Part shown: positions 1-7,842 of the stretch, piece after piece | Layout of the letters: every line of letters starts with the position of its first letter | Numbering within the stretch: the first letter of the stretch is position 1 | NCBI GenBank assembly: GCA_021774445.1 | Contig: JAJFJA010000048.1 | Location: forward strand, 1 to 32,733 | From: Alphaproteobacteria bacterium | Lineage (GTDB): Bacteria; Pseudomonadota; Alphaproteobacteria; UBA6615 | Direction of reading: 5' to 3' | DNA: 32,733 nucleotides | Translations under genes and position numbers: made by a program | Notes under the pieces: model-generated | Database searches by the model: none | Told to the model about the DNA's origin: nothing | What the model saw: only the letters and a program-made list of their open reading frames with translations

Positions 1-2
1 GC

Positions 3-905
3 TCAGGCCATCCGCATGACTTTTAGGCGCGGATCCAAGACATCACGCAAACCGTCGCCGAGCAGGTTGAGGCCGAGCACCGCCAGGGCAATGGCAACCC
101 CGGGGAAAATCGCCAGGGTCGGGTCGAGTGCCATCATGGTCTGGGCGTCGAACAGCATGCGGCCCCAACTGGGATGGGGCGGCTGGGTGCCGACGCCGAG
201 ATAGCTCAGCGCGGCCTCGGCAAGAATGGCGACGGCAAACTGGATGGTGCCTTGGACGATCAGAACCGAGGCGACGTTCGGCAGGACATGATCCAAGGTG
301 ACCCGCAGCGGTCCCTTGCCGATGGCGAGACCGGCGCGGACATATTCGAGGCCCCAGATCTGCCGCGCCGCGCCGCGGGTCACGCGCGCAAACACCGGCA
401 CATTGAAAATACCGATGGCAATAATCGCATTGACCGCGCCCGGGCCCAAAAGGGCGGTGATCAACAGCGCCGAGACGATGGCCGGAAAGGCGAAAATGAC
501 GTCCGAGGCGCGCATGACCACATCGTCGATCCAGCCGCCCCGCGCCGCCGCCCAAGCGCCCAGAGCCACGCCGAAAATTACCCCGATGCCGACGGCGACC
601 AGACCGACGGCGATGGAATTGCGTGCCCCGACCATGATGCGCGAAGCGACGTCACGGCCGAGCTGATCGGTGCCGAGCCAGTGGGCCGCGCTGGGCCCCT
701 GCAACCGATCGGACACGGCGATGATATCGACCGGGTAGGGCGTCCACAGGAAGGACAACAAGGCCACCAAGATCAGGGCGCCCGTGAGGATCGCGCCGAC
801 GAGGAAATTCGGGTGACGCCAGGCGGACGCAATGCGCGACCAGGGGGTTTCGCGGGTGCCGATGCCCGGGTTGCCGATATTGCGGTCGCTGACGCCGCCG
901 CTCAT
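3..905 (-). CDS. Peptide-type ABC transporter permease (DppC/OppC family)
   Basis: Inner-membrane permease of a dipeptide/oligopeptide-type ABC importer, 300 aa, the usual length for DppC. After a cytoplasmic N-terminus the first membrane segment lies near residues 35-55. It is followed by the OppC-type motif HWLGTDQLGRDVASR near 75-90, then four or five more hydrophobic segments. The EAA loop that docks on the ATPase is recognisable (EYVRAGLAIGKG, about 185-196). The start overlaps the end of the DppB-like gene by 4 nt (ATGA), so the two are translationally coupled. The ATPase subunits are not visible and probably follow beyond the left edge. The family is certain; substrate (peptides, or nickel and glutathione as in related systems) cannot be read from the permease alone. 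Confidence 0.93.
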   Translation of the reverse strand: MSGGVSDRNIGNPGIGTRETPWSRIASAWRHPNFLVGAILTGALILVALLSFLWTPYPVDIIAVSDRLQGPSAAHWLGTDQLGRDVASRIMVGARNSIAVGLVAVGIGVIFGVALGAWAAARGGWIDDVVMRASDVIFAFPAIVSALLITALLGPGAVNAIIAIGIFNVPVFARVTRGAARQIWGLEYVRAGLAIGKGPLRVTLDHVLPNVASVLIVQGTIQFAVAILAEAALSYLGVGTQPPHPSWGRMLFDAQTMMALDPTLAIFPGVAIALAVLGLNLLGDGLRDVLDPRLKVMRMA

Positions 906-1849
906 GACCCTGCCCGTGGCCGCGGGTCGATGACCGCATAGGCGAGATCGACGGCGAAATTCACCACGACCACGAGGGCGACCAGAAACATGGCGACATC
1001 GCGGACGACAACGATGTCGCGCTGGGTCACGGCCTGGAAAATCAGCCGGCCCAGACCGGGCAGAAAGAACACATTCTCGACCACAATCGATCCGGCGAGC
1101 AGAAAGGCGAACTGCAGACCGATGATCGTGGTCATGGGAATAAGGGCATTGCGCAGGACATGGCGCAGCAGAATCGCGCGTTCACCGACGCCTTTGGCGC
1201 GCGCCGTGCGGACATAGTCGGCGCCCAAGGTCTCGAGCACCGCCGAGCGGGTGACGCGGGCGAGGATGGCGGCTTCCGGCAGGCCGAGGGCGATGGCCGG
1301 CAACAGCAGCGACCATAAGGCGGGACCGATGCCGGCGGACCAGCCGGCAAAACCGCCCGAGGGAAACCAACCCAAAGTGACGGCGAACAGCAAGACCAGC
1401 AAGATGCCGAACCAAAAATTGGGAATGGCCATGCCGATCTGGCTGAAACTCATCACGCCATAGTCGCCGATGCGGTTGTGGCGGGTGGCGGCGAACATGC
1501 CGAGCGGTACCGCCAGAACGGTCGAGAGGATCAGGGCCATGAGCGACAAGGGAATGGTCACCACGAGGCGCTGGGCAATGAGGTCGGTGACGGGAACCGA
1601 ATAGGTATGGCTGTTGCCGAGATGGCCGATGGCCAAACCGCCGATCCATTGCACGTAACGCAAGGCCGCCGGTCGATCGAGACCGAGCTGGGCACGCAAC
1701 GCCGCGAGAGTATCCTCCCGGGCCTCGATCCCGAGGATCAGCAGGGCCGGATCGCCGGGCAGGATTTCCAGCACCACGAAGATGGCGCCGCTGGCGGCCA
1801 GCAAAGTCACCAGCAGAACCAGGAGGCGGCGAACGGCGTAGGCAATCAT
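902..1849 (-). CDS. Peptide-type ABC transporter permease (DppB/OppB family)
   Basis: First permease of the importer, 315 aa. It opens with a hydrophobic segment (residues 9-29) typical of DppB. It carries the EAA loop (ADYVRTARAKGVGERAILLRH, about 220-240, just before the conserved N-A-L-I-P) and the family C-terminal region with VENVFFLPGLGRL. About six membrane segments are apparent. It pairs with the DppC-like protein to form the channel; the genes overlap by 4 nt. The upstream binding-protein gene ends 63 nt away across a GC-rich hairpin, so permease expression may be set below that of the binding protein. Confidence 0.93.
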   Translation of the reverse strand: MIAYAVRRLLVLLVTLLAASGAIFVVLEILPGDPALLILGIEAREDTLAALRAQLGLDRPAALRYVQWIGGLAIGHLGNSHTYSVPVTDLIAQRLVVTIPLSLMALILSTVLAVPLGMFAATRHNRIGDYGVMSFSQIGMAIPNFWFGILLVLLFAVTLGWFPSGGFAGWSAGIGPALWSLLLPAIALGLPEAAILARVTRSAVLETLGADYVRTARAKGVGERAILLRHVLRNALIPMTTIIGLQFAFLLAGSIVVENVFFLPGLGRLIFQAVTQRDIVVVRDVAMFLVALVVVVNFAVDLAYAVIDPRPRAGS

Positions 1850-1872
1850 TGAGCGGTCATGGAGCGGTTTCC

Positions 1873-1901
1873 GCCGCCCGGCCGTGCAAAGACCGGGCGG
1901 C
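1873..1901 (-). terminator. Intergenic hairpin between binding protein and permease genes
   Basis: GCCGCCCGG (1873-1881) and CCGGGCGGC (1893-1901) form a perfect 9-bp stem with an 11-nt loop. It lies 11 nt past the stop of the binding-protein gene and has no U-tract on the minus strand. It fits an attenuating or mRNA-stabilising hairpin inside an ABC operon better than a full terminator. Confidence 0.5.
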
Positions 1902-1912
1902 AGAACGCCACA

Positions 1913-3397
1913 TTACTGCCAACTGACTCCGGTGACGTCATTGGCCTGGACCGGGCTGTTGCGCCACATGCCGGTCAAGCCCTGGCGCCAGATACCGATC
2001 TTCGGCAGTTGGAAGATGTAGCCGTTGACCGCATCCTCGGCGAGGATGCGCTGGGCCCGGCCAAGCAGGGCGTTGCGCGCGGCGGGGTCCGCGGTAACCG
2101 CAAGCTCGTCCATGACCGCGACCAAGTCGGCGGACTGGTAGTTGAAGTAATATTTGTCGCGGGCGTAGATGCCGATGTCCTGGGGCTCGGTATGGGAGAC
2201 GATGGTCAGATCGAAATCGTCGCCGCGGAAGACCTGCTCCAGCCACTGGGCCCATTCCACCGGGATGATCTCCAGCTCGATGCCGACGCGGGCGAGCTGC
2301 GCGGCAATAACCTCACCGCCGCGGCGAGCGTAAGGCGGCGGCGGCAGCTTCAAGGTCGCCTTGAAACCATCCGGGAATCCGGCCTCCGCCAACAGCGCCT
2401 TCGCTTTGTCGAGATCGAGCGGGTAGGTGCCGGTGAGATCGACATAGGCCGGGTGATGGGGGGCGAAATGGCTGCCGATCGGGGTGCCGAGACCAAAATA
2501 AGCCCCATCGATGAATTCCTGGCGATCAAGGGTGTGGGCAATGGCCTGACGGACGCGGATGTCGTCGAACGGCGGGCGGGTGTTGTTGGTGGAGAGGATG
2601 GTCTCGCCCTCGGTATTGCCGACGACAACCTCGAAGCGGCTATCGGCCTGGAACTGGGCCACAGTCTCGGGCGCGCCGAAATTGGCGAAGGCGTCGACAT
2701 CTTCCGCCATCATCGCCGCCATCTGCGCGGACGCGTCGGCGATGAACTTGAACGTCACCTTGCTGAGCTTGGCGCGATCGTCATTGGCGACGAGCTCGAC
2801 GCGATCACCCTGGGCCCACTGGCCGAGCTTGAACGGGCCGGTGCCGATCGGGGTGGCCTTGTTGCCCTCCGCCGATTCCGGCGCGACCATGACCGCATCG
2901 CCCCAGCCGAGATTGAACAGCAACTGGCCTTCCGGCCGGCTGAGGGTGATCTTGGCCGTCGTTGGATCGACCGCTTCGACAGTGTCGATGGCCGCGAAGA
3001 GTTGTTTCTGGGCGTTGACCGAGTCCTCACCGCGGGCCCGGTCAAGCGAGAAAACCACATCGTCGGCGGTGAAATCGGTGCCGTCATGGAACTTGACGCC
3101 GCTCTTCAGATTGAAGGTGTAGGTGAGGCCGTCTTCGCTGATCTCCCAAGAGGTCGCGAGCTGGGGCAACACCGCGCCATTCTCGTCGATCCGGGTCAAA
3201 CCCTCGAACAAGTTGGCGTAGACGACCTCGTCGATGGCCGCCGCCGCGCCGGCGGTGGGGTCGAGATGAGGCGGCTCGAGAGTCATGCCGATGACCAGCG
3301 TGTCCTTGGTCTGGGCTTGGGCGGTTTGGGCTTGGGTCGTAACCAGCGCCGGTAACATGGCGGTGACAGCCAAAGCCAGGGCAATCCGTTTTTTCAT
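1913..3397 (-). CDS. Peptide ABC transporter substrate-binding protein (SBP_bac_5 family)
   Basis: Periplasmic binding protein, 494 aa from the chosen start. The N-terminus MKKRIALALAVTAMLPALV is a classic Sec signal peptide with probable cleavage near the AQA repeats at residues 23-29. The mature protein begins with the family pattern DTLVIGMTLEPPHLDPT and continues with the hallmark region (LATSWEISEDGLTYTFNLKSGVKFHDG). The reading frame is open 28 codons further upstream, but those residues would precede the signal peptide. The ATG at 3397 has GGGAGCGG just ahead, so it is preferred. The gene sits between the P1 peptidase and the permeases on the same strand, pointing to peptide uptake coupled to hydrolysis. 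Confidence 0.93.
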   Translation of the reverse strand: MKKRIALALAVTAMLPALVTTQAQTAQAQTKDTLVIGMTLEPPHLDPTAGAAAAIDEVVYANLFEGLTRIDENGAVLPQLATSWEISEDGLTYTFNLKSGVKFHDGTDFTADDVVFSLDRARGEDSVNAQKQLFAAIDTVEAVDPTTAKITLSRPEGQLLFNLGWGDAVMVAPESAEGNKATPIGTGPFKLGQWAQGDRVELVANDDRAKLSKVTFKFIADASAQMAAMMAEDVDAFANFGAPETVAQFQADSRFEVVVGNTEGETILSTNNTRPPFDDIRVRQAIAHTLDRQEFIDGAYFGLGTPIGSHFAPHHPAYVDLTGTYPLDLDKAKALLAEAGFPDGFKATLKLPPPPYARRGGEVIAAQLARVGIELEIIPVEWAQWLEQVFRGDDFDLTIVSHTEPQDIGIYARDKYYFNYQSADLVAVMDELAVTADPAARNALLGRAQRILAEDAVNGYIFQLPKIGIWRQGLTGMWRNSPVQANDVTGVSWQ

Positions 3398-3477
3398 ATT
3401 TTCCGCTCCCTGAGAATATTGCAGTGCAACAAAAGGATACCAGCCGATGGGGGCCGCCGCAAATCGGCGCAAACACA

Positions 3478-4500
3478 TCATGTGACCGCCGCGGAACGTA
3501 GGCCGCGATAGTCCGGTATGGCATCGCCGTCGCCGAAGCTGCGTGCCTCATAGACACCACGGGCAATGGCGCGGGCGACGCAATCGGCGGCGATGGCCCC
3601 GAGCCGCGCCAAAACGAGGTCATCGGGTGGCGGCGCGCCAGGGGCATCGGTGGCCAGGCAGAATACCAGATCGCCATCATAGGGGGTGTGGGCGGGCCGG
3701 ATGGCCCGGGCGATGCCGTCCTGAGCCATTATGGCCACGCGATGGGCTTGGGCCTTGCCGAGACGGCAATTGGTGGCGACGACCGCGAGGGTGGTGTTGG
3801 CCAGGGGCGATGGCTTGCCGGAGAAAAACAAGGCTGGCTCGAGGTCGGCGCCGGTGCGTGGCGGGGCGGCGTGGCCGAACTCGCCGGCCTGTTCCAGGGC
3901 CCAGGCCCAAAATACCGGCTCCGCGGGCATGATCGGAGAACCGGCCGGGTTGGCTGCGACCAGGGCGCCAACCTGCAGGCCGTCGTCGGTGATCGCCGAA
4001 GCACTGCCAAGCCCGCCTTTGAGGTGACCGGCAATAGCGCCGAATCCGGCGCCGGCATTACCGAGAGCGAAGTCCGGAGCCGCAGCGAGGCCGGCGGCAC
4101 GGCCGAGGGCACCGTAGGGGCTGGCCTCGCCCCAATCCTTGTCGCCGCCATTGGCGAGATCGAACAGAATGGCGGCGGGGACAATGGGTACGCAGGCCTC
4201 TCCGACGGAAAGGCCCCTGCCCTGCCCGCGCAGCCAAGCCGCAACGCCGGAGGCCGCTGCAAGGCCAAAAGCCGAGCCGCCGGATAACACAATAGCGTGA
4301 ACCTCCTGCACCATGTTGGCCGGATCGAGCAAGGCGGTGTCGGACGTGCCGGGCGCGCCGCCACGGATATCAACCGCCGCCACCGCCGGCCGCGCCGGCA
4401 GCACAACCGTGGTCCCGGTGCGGATGTCGCTATCCGCCGCATTGCCGACCAGGATGCCGTCGACATCGGTAATCAGGTTGCGCGGCCCGGGCCGGATCAC
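3478..4500 (-). CDS. P1 family self-processing peptidase (DmpA/S58-like)
   Basis: Ntn-hydrolase-fold aminopeptidase related to DmpA (L-aminopeptidase/D-esterase), 340 aa, full length. Recognisable blocks are TDVDGILVGN (11-20), HAIVLSGGSAFGLAA (68-82), GAGFGAIAGHLKGGLG (150-165), and the processing segment ANTTLAVVATN (234-244), followed by IRPAHTPYDGDLVF. In this family the precursor cleaves itself to expose an N-terminal Ser or Thr nucleophile; here the candidate is Thr236 or Thr237 after Asn235. It starts with GTG, overlapping the M20 gene stop by 4 nt (GTGA). There is no signal peptide, so it should act in the cytoplasm on imported peptides or amides. Exact substrate (L-, D- or beta-peptide) is unknown. 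Confidence 0.88.
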   Translation of the reverse strand: MIRPGPRNLITDVDGILVGNAADSDIRTGTTVVLPARPAVAAVDIRGGAPGTSDTALLDPANMVQEVHAIVLSGGSAFGLAAASGVAAWLRGQGRGLSVGEACVPIVPAAILFDLANGGDKDWGEASPYGALGRAAGLAAAPDFALGNAGAGFGAIAGHLKGGLGSASAITDDGLQVGALVAANPAGSPIMPAEPVFWAWALEQAGEFGHAAPPRTGADLEPALFFSGKPSPLANTTLAVVATNCRLGKAQAHRVAIMAQDGIARAIRPAHTPYDGDLVFCLATDAPGAPPPDDLVLARLGAIAADCVARAIARGVYEARSFGDGDAIPDYRGLRSAAVT

Positions 4501-5810
4501 GCGGCACGCCTCAGCAGTTGCAGGGTGGCGGTGGCCATGATTTTGGCCGAATCCAGCATGTCGTCGACGCCGACATACTCGTCGGGCTGGTGGGCCAGTT
4601 CGAGCAGGCCGGGGCCGTAGGCGACGCAGTCCTTGAGGCTGCCGATGCGGACGATATGCTTCTGATCATAGGTCCCGGGGGAGGCGACATGCTGGGCCGG
4701 GGCGCCGAACAAGCGTTCGATCTCGGCGCTGAGCGCCTGCACCACCGGTGCGTCTGCATCGGTCATGGTCGGGGGCATGGACCAGAGGTCACGCAAAGCG
4801 TAGTCGAATTCCGGGCGCTCGGCCTTGACGGCGTCGAGCAGTTCAAGCATCTCCCGACGCACCTCCTCCTCGGATTCTTCGATCAAGAAGCGGCGGTCGA
4901 GGACCAAGCTGCAGCGGTCGGCGACCAGGGCGCTGGGGAAACCGTCAGCGGGGCCGGGCGCGGGCAAGCCGCCATGTAGGCCGTTGAAATTGAGCGTCGA
5001 CTGGCGGGCGCCTTCAGGGATCACCGGCATGGCGGTGCGGCGCTGGGCGAGGCGGGGATAGAGCTCGGTCTCCACCTTGGCCAGGAACGCCGCCATGCCG
5101 CGGATCGCCGAGACGCCGAGGAACGGCATGGAGCCATGGGCGATGCGGCCATTCACGGTCACCTCGGCCCACCAGACGCCGCGATGGCCGAGACAGACAC
5201 AGTCCTTGTTGAGGGGCTCGGGGATGATCACGTGATCGACCCGGGGCGGCGAAAAACGCCCGCGCTCGGCGAGCCAGGCAACGCCGGCATAACCGCCGGA
5301 TTCCTCGTCCACGGTGCCGGAGATCTCGATGGCGCCGGGAAAATCGAGACCTTCTTCGAGGATCGCTTCGACGGCGATGATGCTGGCCGCGAGACCGCCC
5401 TTCATGTCGCAAGACCCACGACCATAGATGCGGCCGTCGCGCAGCTCGCCGGCGAACGGGTCCATGGTCCAGCCGTGGCCGGGCTCGACGACATCGATAT
5501 GGCTGTTAAAATGGACACAAGGACCAGGGCCGCTGCCCGCCTTGCGGGCAATGACATTGGTGCGCGGGTAGCGGTCGGAGTCCCCGAGGGCACCCTTGGC
5601 ACGGAGATATTCGACCTCAAAACCGCGGGCGGCGAGGCGGTTGCCGAGATACTCGCAACAGGGCAGATAGGCATCGCCGGGCGGATTCACCGTGGGGATG
5701 CGAATGAGGTCTTGGGTCAAGGCGATGAGTTCGTCGCGTTTGCCGTCAAGGCGTGCGGCGAGCCGCTGACGTTGATCGTCGCCGAGAGCGGCACTGTGGT
5801 GTTTAGGCAT
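4497..5810 (-). CDS. M20 family metallopeptidase (ArgE/DapE-like amidohydrolase)
   Basis: Dinuclear zinc amidohydrolase of the ArgE/DapE/CPG2 family, 437 aa. The metal-site motifs are FNSHIDVV (His104, Asp106), GRGSCDMKGG (Asp135) and VDEESGG (catalytic Glu169, ligand Glu170). The central dimerisation domain starts near residue 195 with GHRGVWWAEVTVNGRIAHGS. It lacks a signal peptide. It is the first gene of the minus-strand operon and couples to the P1 peptidase through a 4-nt overlap. The true biosynthetic dapE is a separate gene at 25566-26738, so this copy is more likely catabolic: deacylation or peptide hydrolysis of imported substrates. The exact substrate is not predictable. Confidence 0.9.
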   Translation of the reverse strand: MPKHHSAALGDDQRQRLAARLDGKRDELIALTQDLIRIPTVNPPGDAYLPCCEYLGNRLAARGFEVEYLRAKGALGDSDRYPRTNVIARKAGSGPGPCVHFNSHIDVVEPGHGWTMDPFAGELRDGRIYGRGSCDMKGGLAASIIAVEAILEEGLDFPGAIEISGTVDEESGGYAGVAWLAERGRFSPPRVDHVIIPEPLNKDCVCLGHRGVWWAEVTVNGRIAHGSMPFLGVSAIRGMAAFLAKVETELYPRLAQRRTAMPVIPEGARQSTLNFNGLHGGLPAPGPADGFPSALVADRCSLVLDRRFLIEESEEEVRREMLELLDAVKAERPEFDYALRDLWSMPPTMTDADAPVVQALSAEIERLFGAPAQHVASPGTYDQKHIVRIGSLKDCVAYGPGLLELAHQPDEYVGVDDMLDSAKIMATATLQLLRRAA

Positions 5811-6048
5811 GAAGCGAGGCTAGCCGGCTGCGGGCCGAGCGGTCAATGGAACCCTTTTGCTATCACCCTCGACGGCAAGTGTGACGCGGCGCCGGCCCCC
5901 CGCCGGTGGGACGGGAAGCGGTGACCACTGCGGCCACCGCTTTACGTTTTATTAACCACTGTTTGCGTATGGAGGCGGAACCGGACACCACCGGCAATGC
6001 CTGAAATCGATGCAGTCGTCGTCCAGGGCCTAACACGAAGGAAAAGCC

Positions 6049-6414
6049 ATGACCGTGACAAAAACCCAGCTGGCCGACGCGTATTCCGCGGTCCTGACCA
6101 AAGAACTCGGCGACGAGTGGGGTCACAAATTCAGTCGCAGGGACGCGAGCAAGTTCCTTGATCTCCTATGGCCCGTCGTCTCCGGGCTCGCCCTCAAGGA
6201 CACCAAGAAGAAGACACCGGGCAGCGTGCCGCTCGGCCATATTGGCCGCATCAAGATGCGCTACAAGGCGGCCACCAAGGCTCGCAGGGGCACCAACCCG
6301 TTCACCGGCGAGCCGGCCACGTTCAAGGCTAAGCCGGCGACCCTGCAGCCTCGCTTCACGGCCGGCAAGGCGCTCAAGGACGAGGCTAGCAAGTACTTCA
6401 AGAAGATGAGGTAA
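6049..6414 (+). CDS. Divergent HU-like DNA-binding protein
   Basis: Basic protein of 121 aa. Residues 58-118 resemble the second half of HU/IHF proteins: PGSVPLGHIGRIKMR in the place of the PGFGTF strand, RRGTNPFTGEPATFKAK matching the DNA-binding arm (G-R-N-P-x-T-G-E), then PRFTAGKALKD matching P-x-F-K-x-G-K-x-L-K. The first 55 residues can form the helical dimerisation part but are longer than in classical HU (about 90 aa in total), with an extra lysine-rich stretch DTKKKTP at 51-57. GAAGGAAAAGCC precedes the ATG, a good ribosome site. It stands alone and faces the phospholipase D gene tail to tail. A nucleoid or phage-type accessory DNA-binding role is inferred. Confidence 0.72.
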   Translation: MTVTKTQLADAYSAVLTKELGDEWGHKFSRRDASKFLDLLWPVVSGLALKDTKKKTPGSVPLGHIGRIKMRYKAATKARRGTNPFTGEPATFKAKPATLQPRFTAGKALKDEASKYFKKMR

Positions 6415-6434
6415 GACGCCGTAAACGTCGCAAG

Positions 6435-6460
6435 CGGGCGCCTCGACGCGGAGGCGCCCG
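6435..6460. terminator. Bidirectional hairpin terminator between convergent genes
   Basis: CGGGCGCCTC (6435-6444) and GAGGCGCCCG (6451-6460) form a perfect 10-bp stem with a 6-nt loop. It lies 20 nt after the HU-like gene and directly before the end of the convergent phospholipase D gene. The plus-strand side is followed by ACTCAAAATT, only weakly T-rich. Confidence 0.7.
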
Positions 6461-6462
6461 AC

Positions 6463-7836
6463 TCAAAATTGGGGCCGTCGACCGTAGCTCGCTAAATCTA
6501 GCGCGAAGGCCAACCCCTGCCAGTTTGGGTCGCCGCGACCGAGCCGACATCGGTTTTCTTCGGCAATGGTCCGAAAAAGGCGCAGAGCCGACCGAAGGTC
6601 CATGGCGGATGTGTCGGCGGCCAAATGCTCTTGAAACAGCTCGGCGCGCATTGCCCGCACAAAGTCGGCGTCCGAGATCGCCGCATTAAGCTCGCCATTG
6701 CCAAAGAGCGAGGCGCGATGCAAATTGCACGATCCAATCGTCGCCCAGGTGTCGTCGATCAGCATTGTCTTGGCGTGCACGTAGACCGGTTGCCGGAGAC
6801 CGTCGGCACCAAGTCCGGCAAGTCCGGCAAGCGTGAAGTTATCGTAGTCGGCAAGATCAGCACGCTGGTCCCAAAACGCGATCTTTTCTACGGAGACCGT
6901 GATGTCGGGTTGCGCCGGCATCACAAGCACGACCTCGACGCCACGCTGCAATGCGAAGCGAAGTTCGGTGACAATTTCTTGGACCTCGAGGTATTGGTTC
7001 TCAATATAGATGGCTGACCGGGCCGCCTCGATGGCGGCACAATACTGATCAAAAATCGACTGCTCACCTGCGGCAACAGCGAACGACTTTGCTCCTGGTG
7101 AGGCGCGACCATTGGTGTAGCGATGACGATGCGTCGTGCGCTGTATCTGGACGACTGAACGTCCGGTACGCACCGGCACCTGCTCAGGAAACGAGAGATC
7201 ACATTCGGCGCCTGGACCCCAACGCCCGTCCGGCACAAGTCGCTCGCTGGCTTCGTTCCAACGCTGAACAAAGTTGTGGTGTACATCGACGATCGAGGGC
7301 CCGGATAGCTCGGCATAGAGGTCGTGGTTTTCGTTCGGCCCGCCATGGCCCGGAGACACCATGGCGTTCGGATTGAGATTGATGCCGCCGACGAACGCGA
7401 TCGCCGGTTTCTCTCCGGCATCGACGAGCCAGGTTTTCTGGTGCTGGCAAAACCCCGGTTCGGCTCGGTCCCACCTGACGCCGAAGCCATAGCCGCCGTT
7501 GTCGAGCAATTCGAAATGCTCGTCGGCGCCCCAGAAGGCGTTGCGCTTGTATGCGTCTGTCTGCGGATCGGGCCGCCAGAAGATCAGCCGCACATCAACG
7601 CCCCGATCCACCGCACGCTGCAGTACGTCGAACGTCGTGCCGCGCTGATCGGGCATGACAAAGCTCGACCACATGAAAGTGATAGTGGCCCAGACACTGC
7701 GCTGGGCTGATTCGATGGCTTCACAAATCCGGCGGAAGGCCGGCTTGCCATCCACCAGGGCACGTACGGAATTGCCGTCGCGCACCGGGTACGAGCCGGT
7801 TCGAACAAACGGGATATCGCCGTCTTCGGCCTTCAA
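6463..7836 (-). CDS. Phospholipase D-family protein with two HKD motifs
   Basis: 457-aa member of the PLD/cardiolipin synthase superfamily with both catalytic HxK(x)4D motifs intact: HQKTWLVD (His132, Lys134, Asp139) and HAKTMLID (His354, Lys356, Asp361), each followed by the usual G/S-rich N-L pair (GGINLN, GSCNLH). Each half also has the pattern expected of a duplicated PLD domain. No membrane segments or signal peptide are visible, unlike typical cardiolipin synthases, so it looks like a soluble phosphodiesterase or phosphatidyltransferase. No ATG exists near the N-terminus: the start is TTG at 7836, two codons after, and in frame with, the stop of the upstream hydrolase. GTG at residue 18 is an alternative. 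Parts of the gene are AT-richer than the neighbours. Confidence 0.88.
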   Translation of the reverse strand: MKAEDGDIPFVRTGSYPVRDGNSVRALVDGKPAFRRICEAIESAQRSVWATITFMWSSFVMPDQRGTTFDVLQRAVDRGVDVRLIFWRPDPQTDAYKRNAFWGADEHFELLDNGGYGFGVRWDRAEPGFCQHQKTWLVDAGEKPAIAFVGGINLNPNAMVSPGHGGPNENHDLYAELSGPSIVDVHHNFVQRWNEASERLVPDGRWGPGAECDLSFPEQVPVRTGRSVVQIQRTTHRHRYTNGRASPGAKSFAVAAGEQSIFDQYCAAIEAARSAIYIENQYLEVQEIVTELRFALQRGVEVVLVMPAQPDITVSVEKIAFWDQRADLADYDNFTLAGLAGLGADGLRQPVYVHAKTMLIDDTWATIGSCNLHRASLFGNGELNAAISDADFVRAMRAELFQEHLAADTSAMDLRSALRLFRTIAEENRCRLGRGDPNWQGLAFALDLASYGRRPQF

Positions 7837-7842
7837 GACGGA

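Noticed and set aside
1859..3355. 498-codon open frame antisense to the binding-protein gene
   Set aside because: It mirrors a well-supported gene in GC-rich DNA, and its product shows no domain pattern, only R/G/D/L-rich low-complexity sequence.
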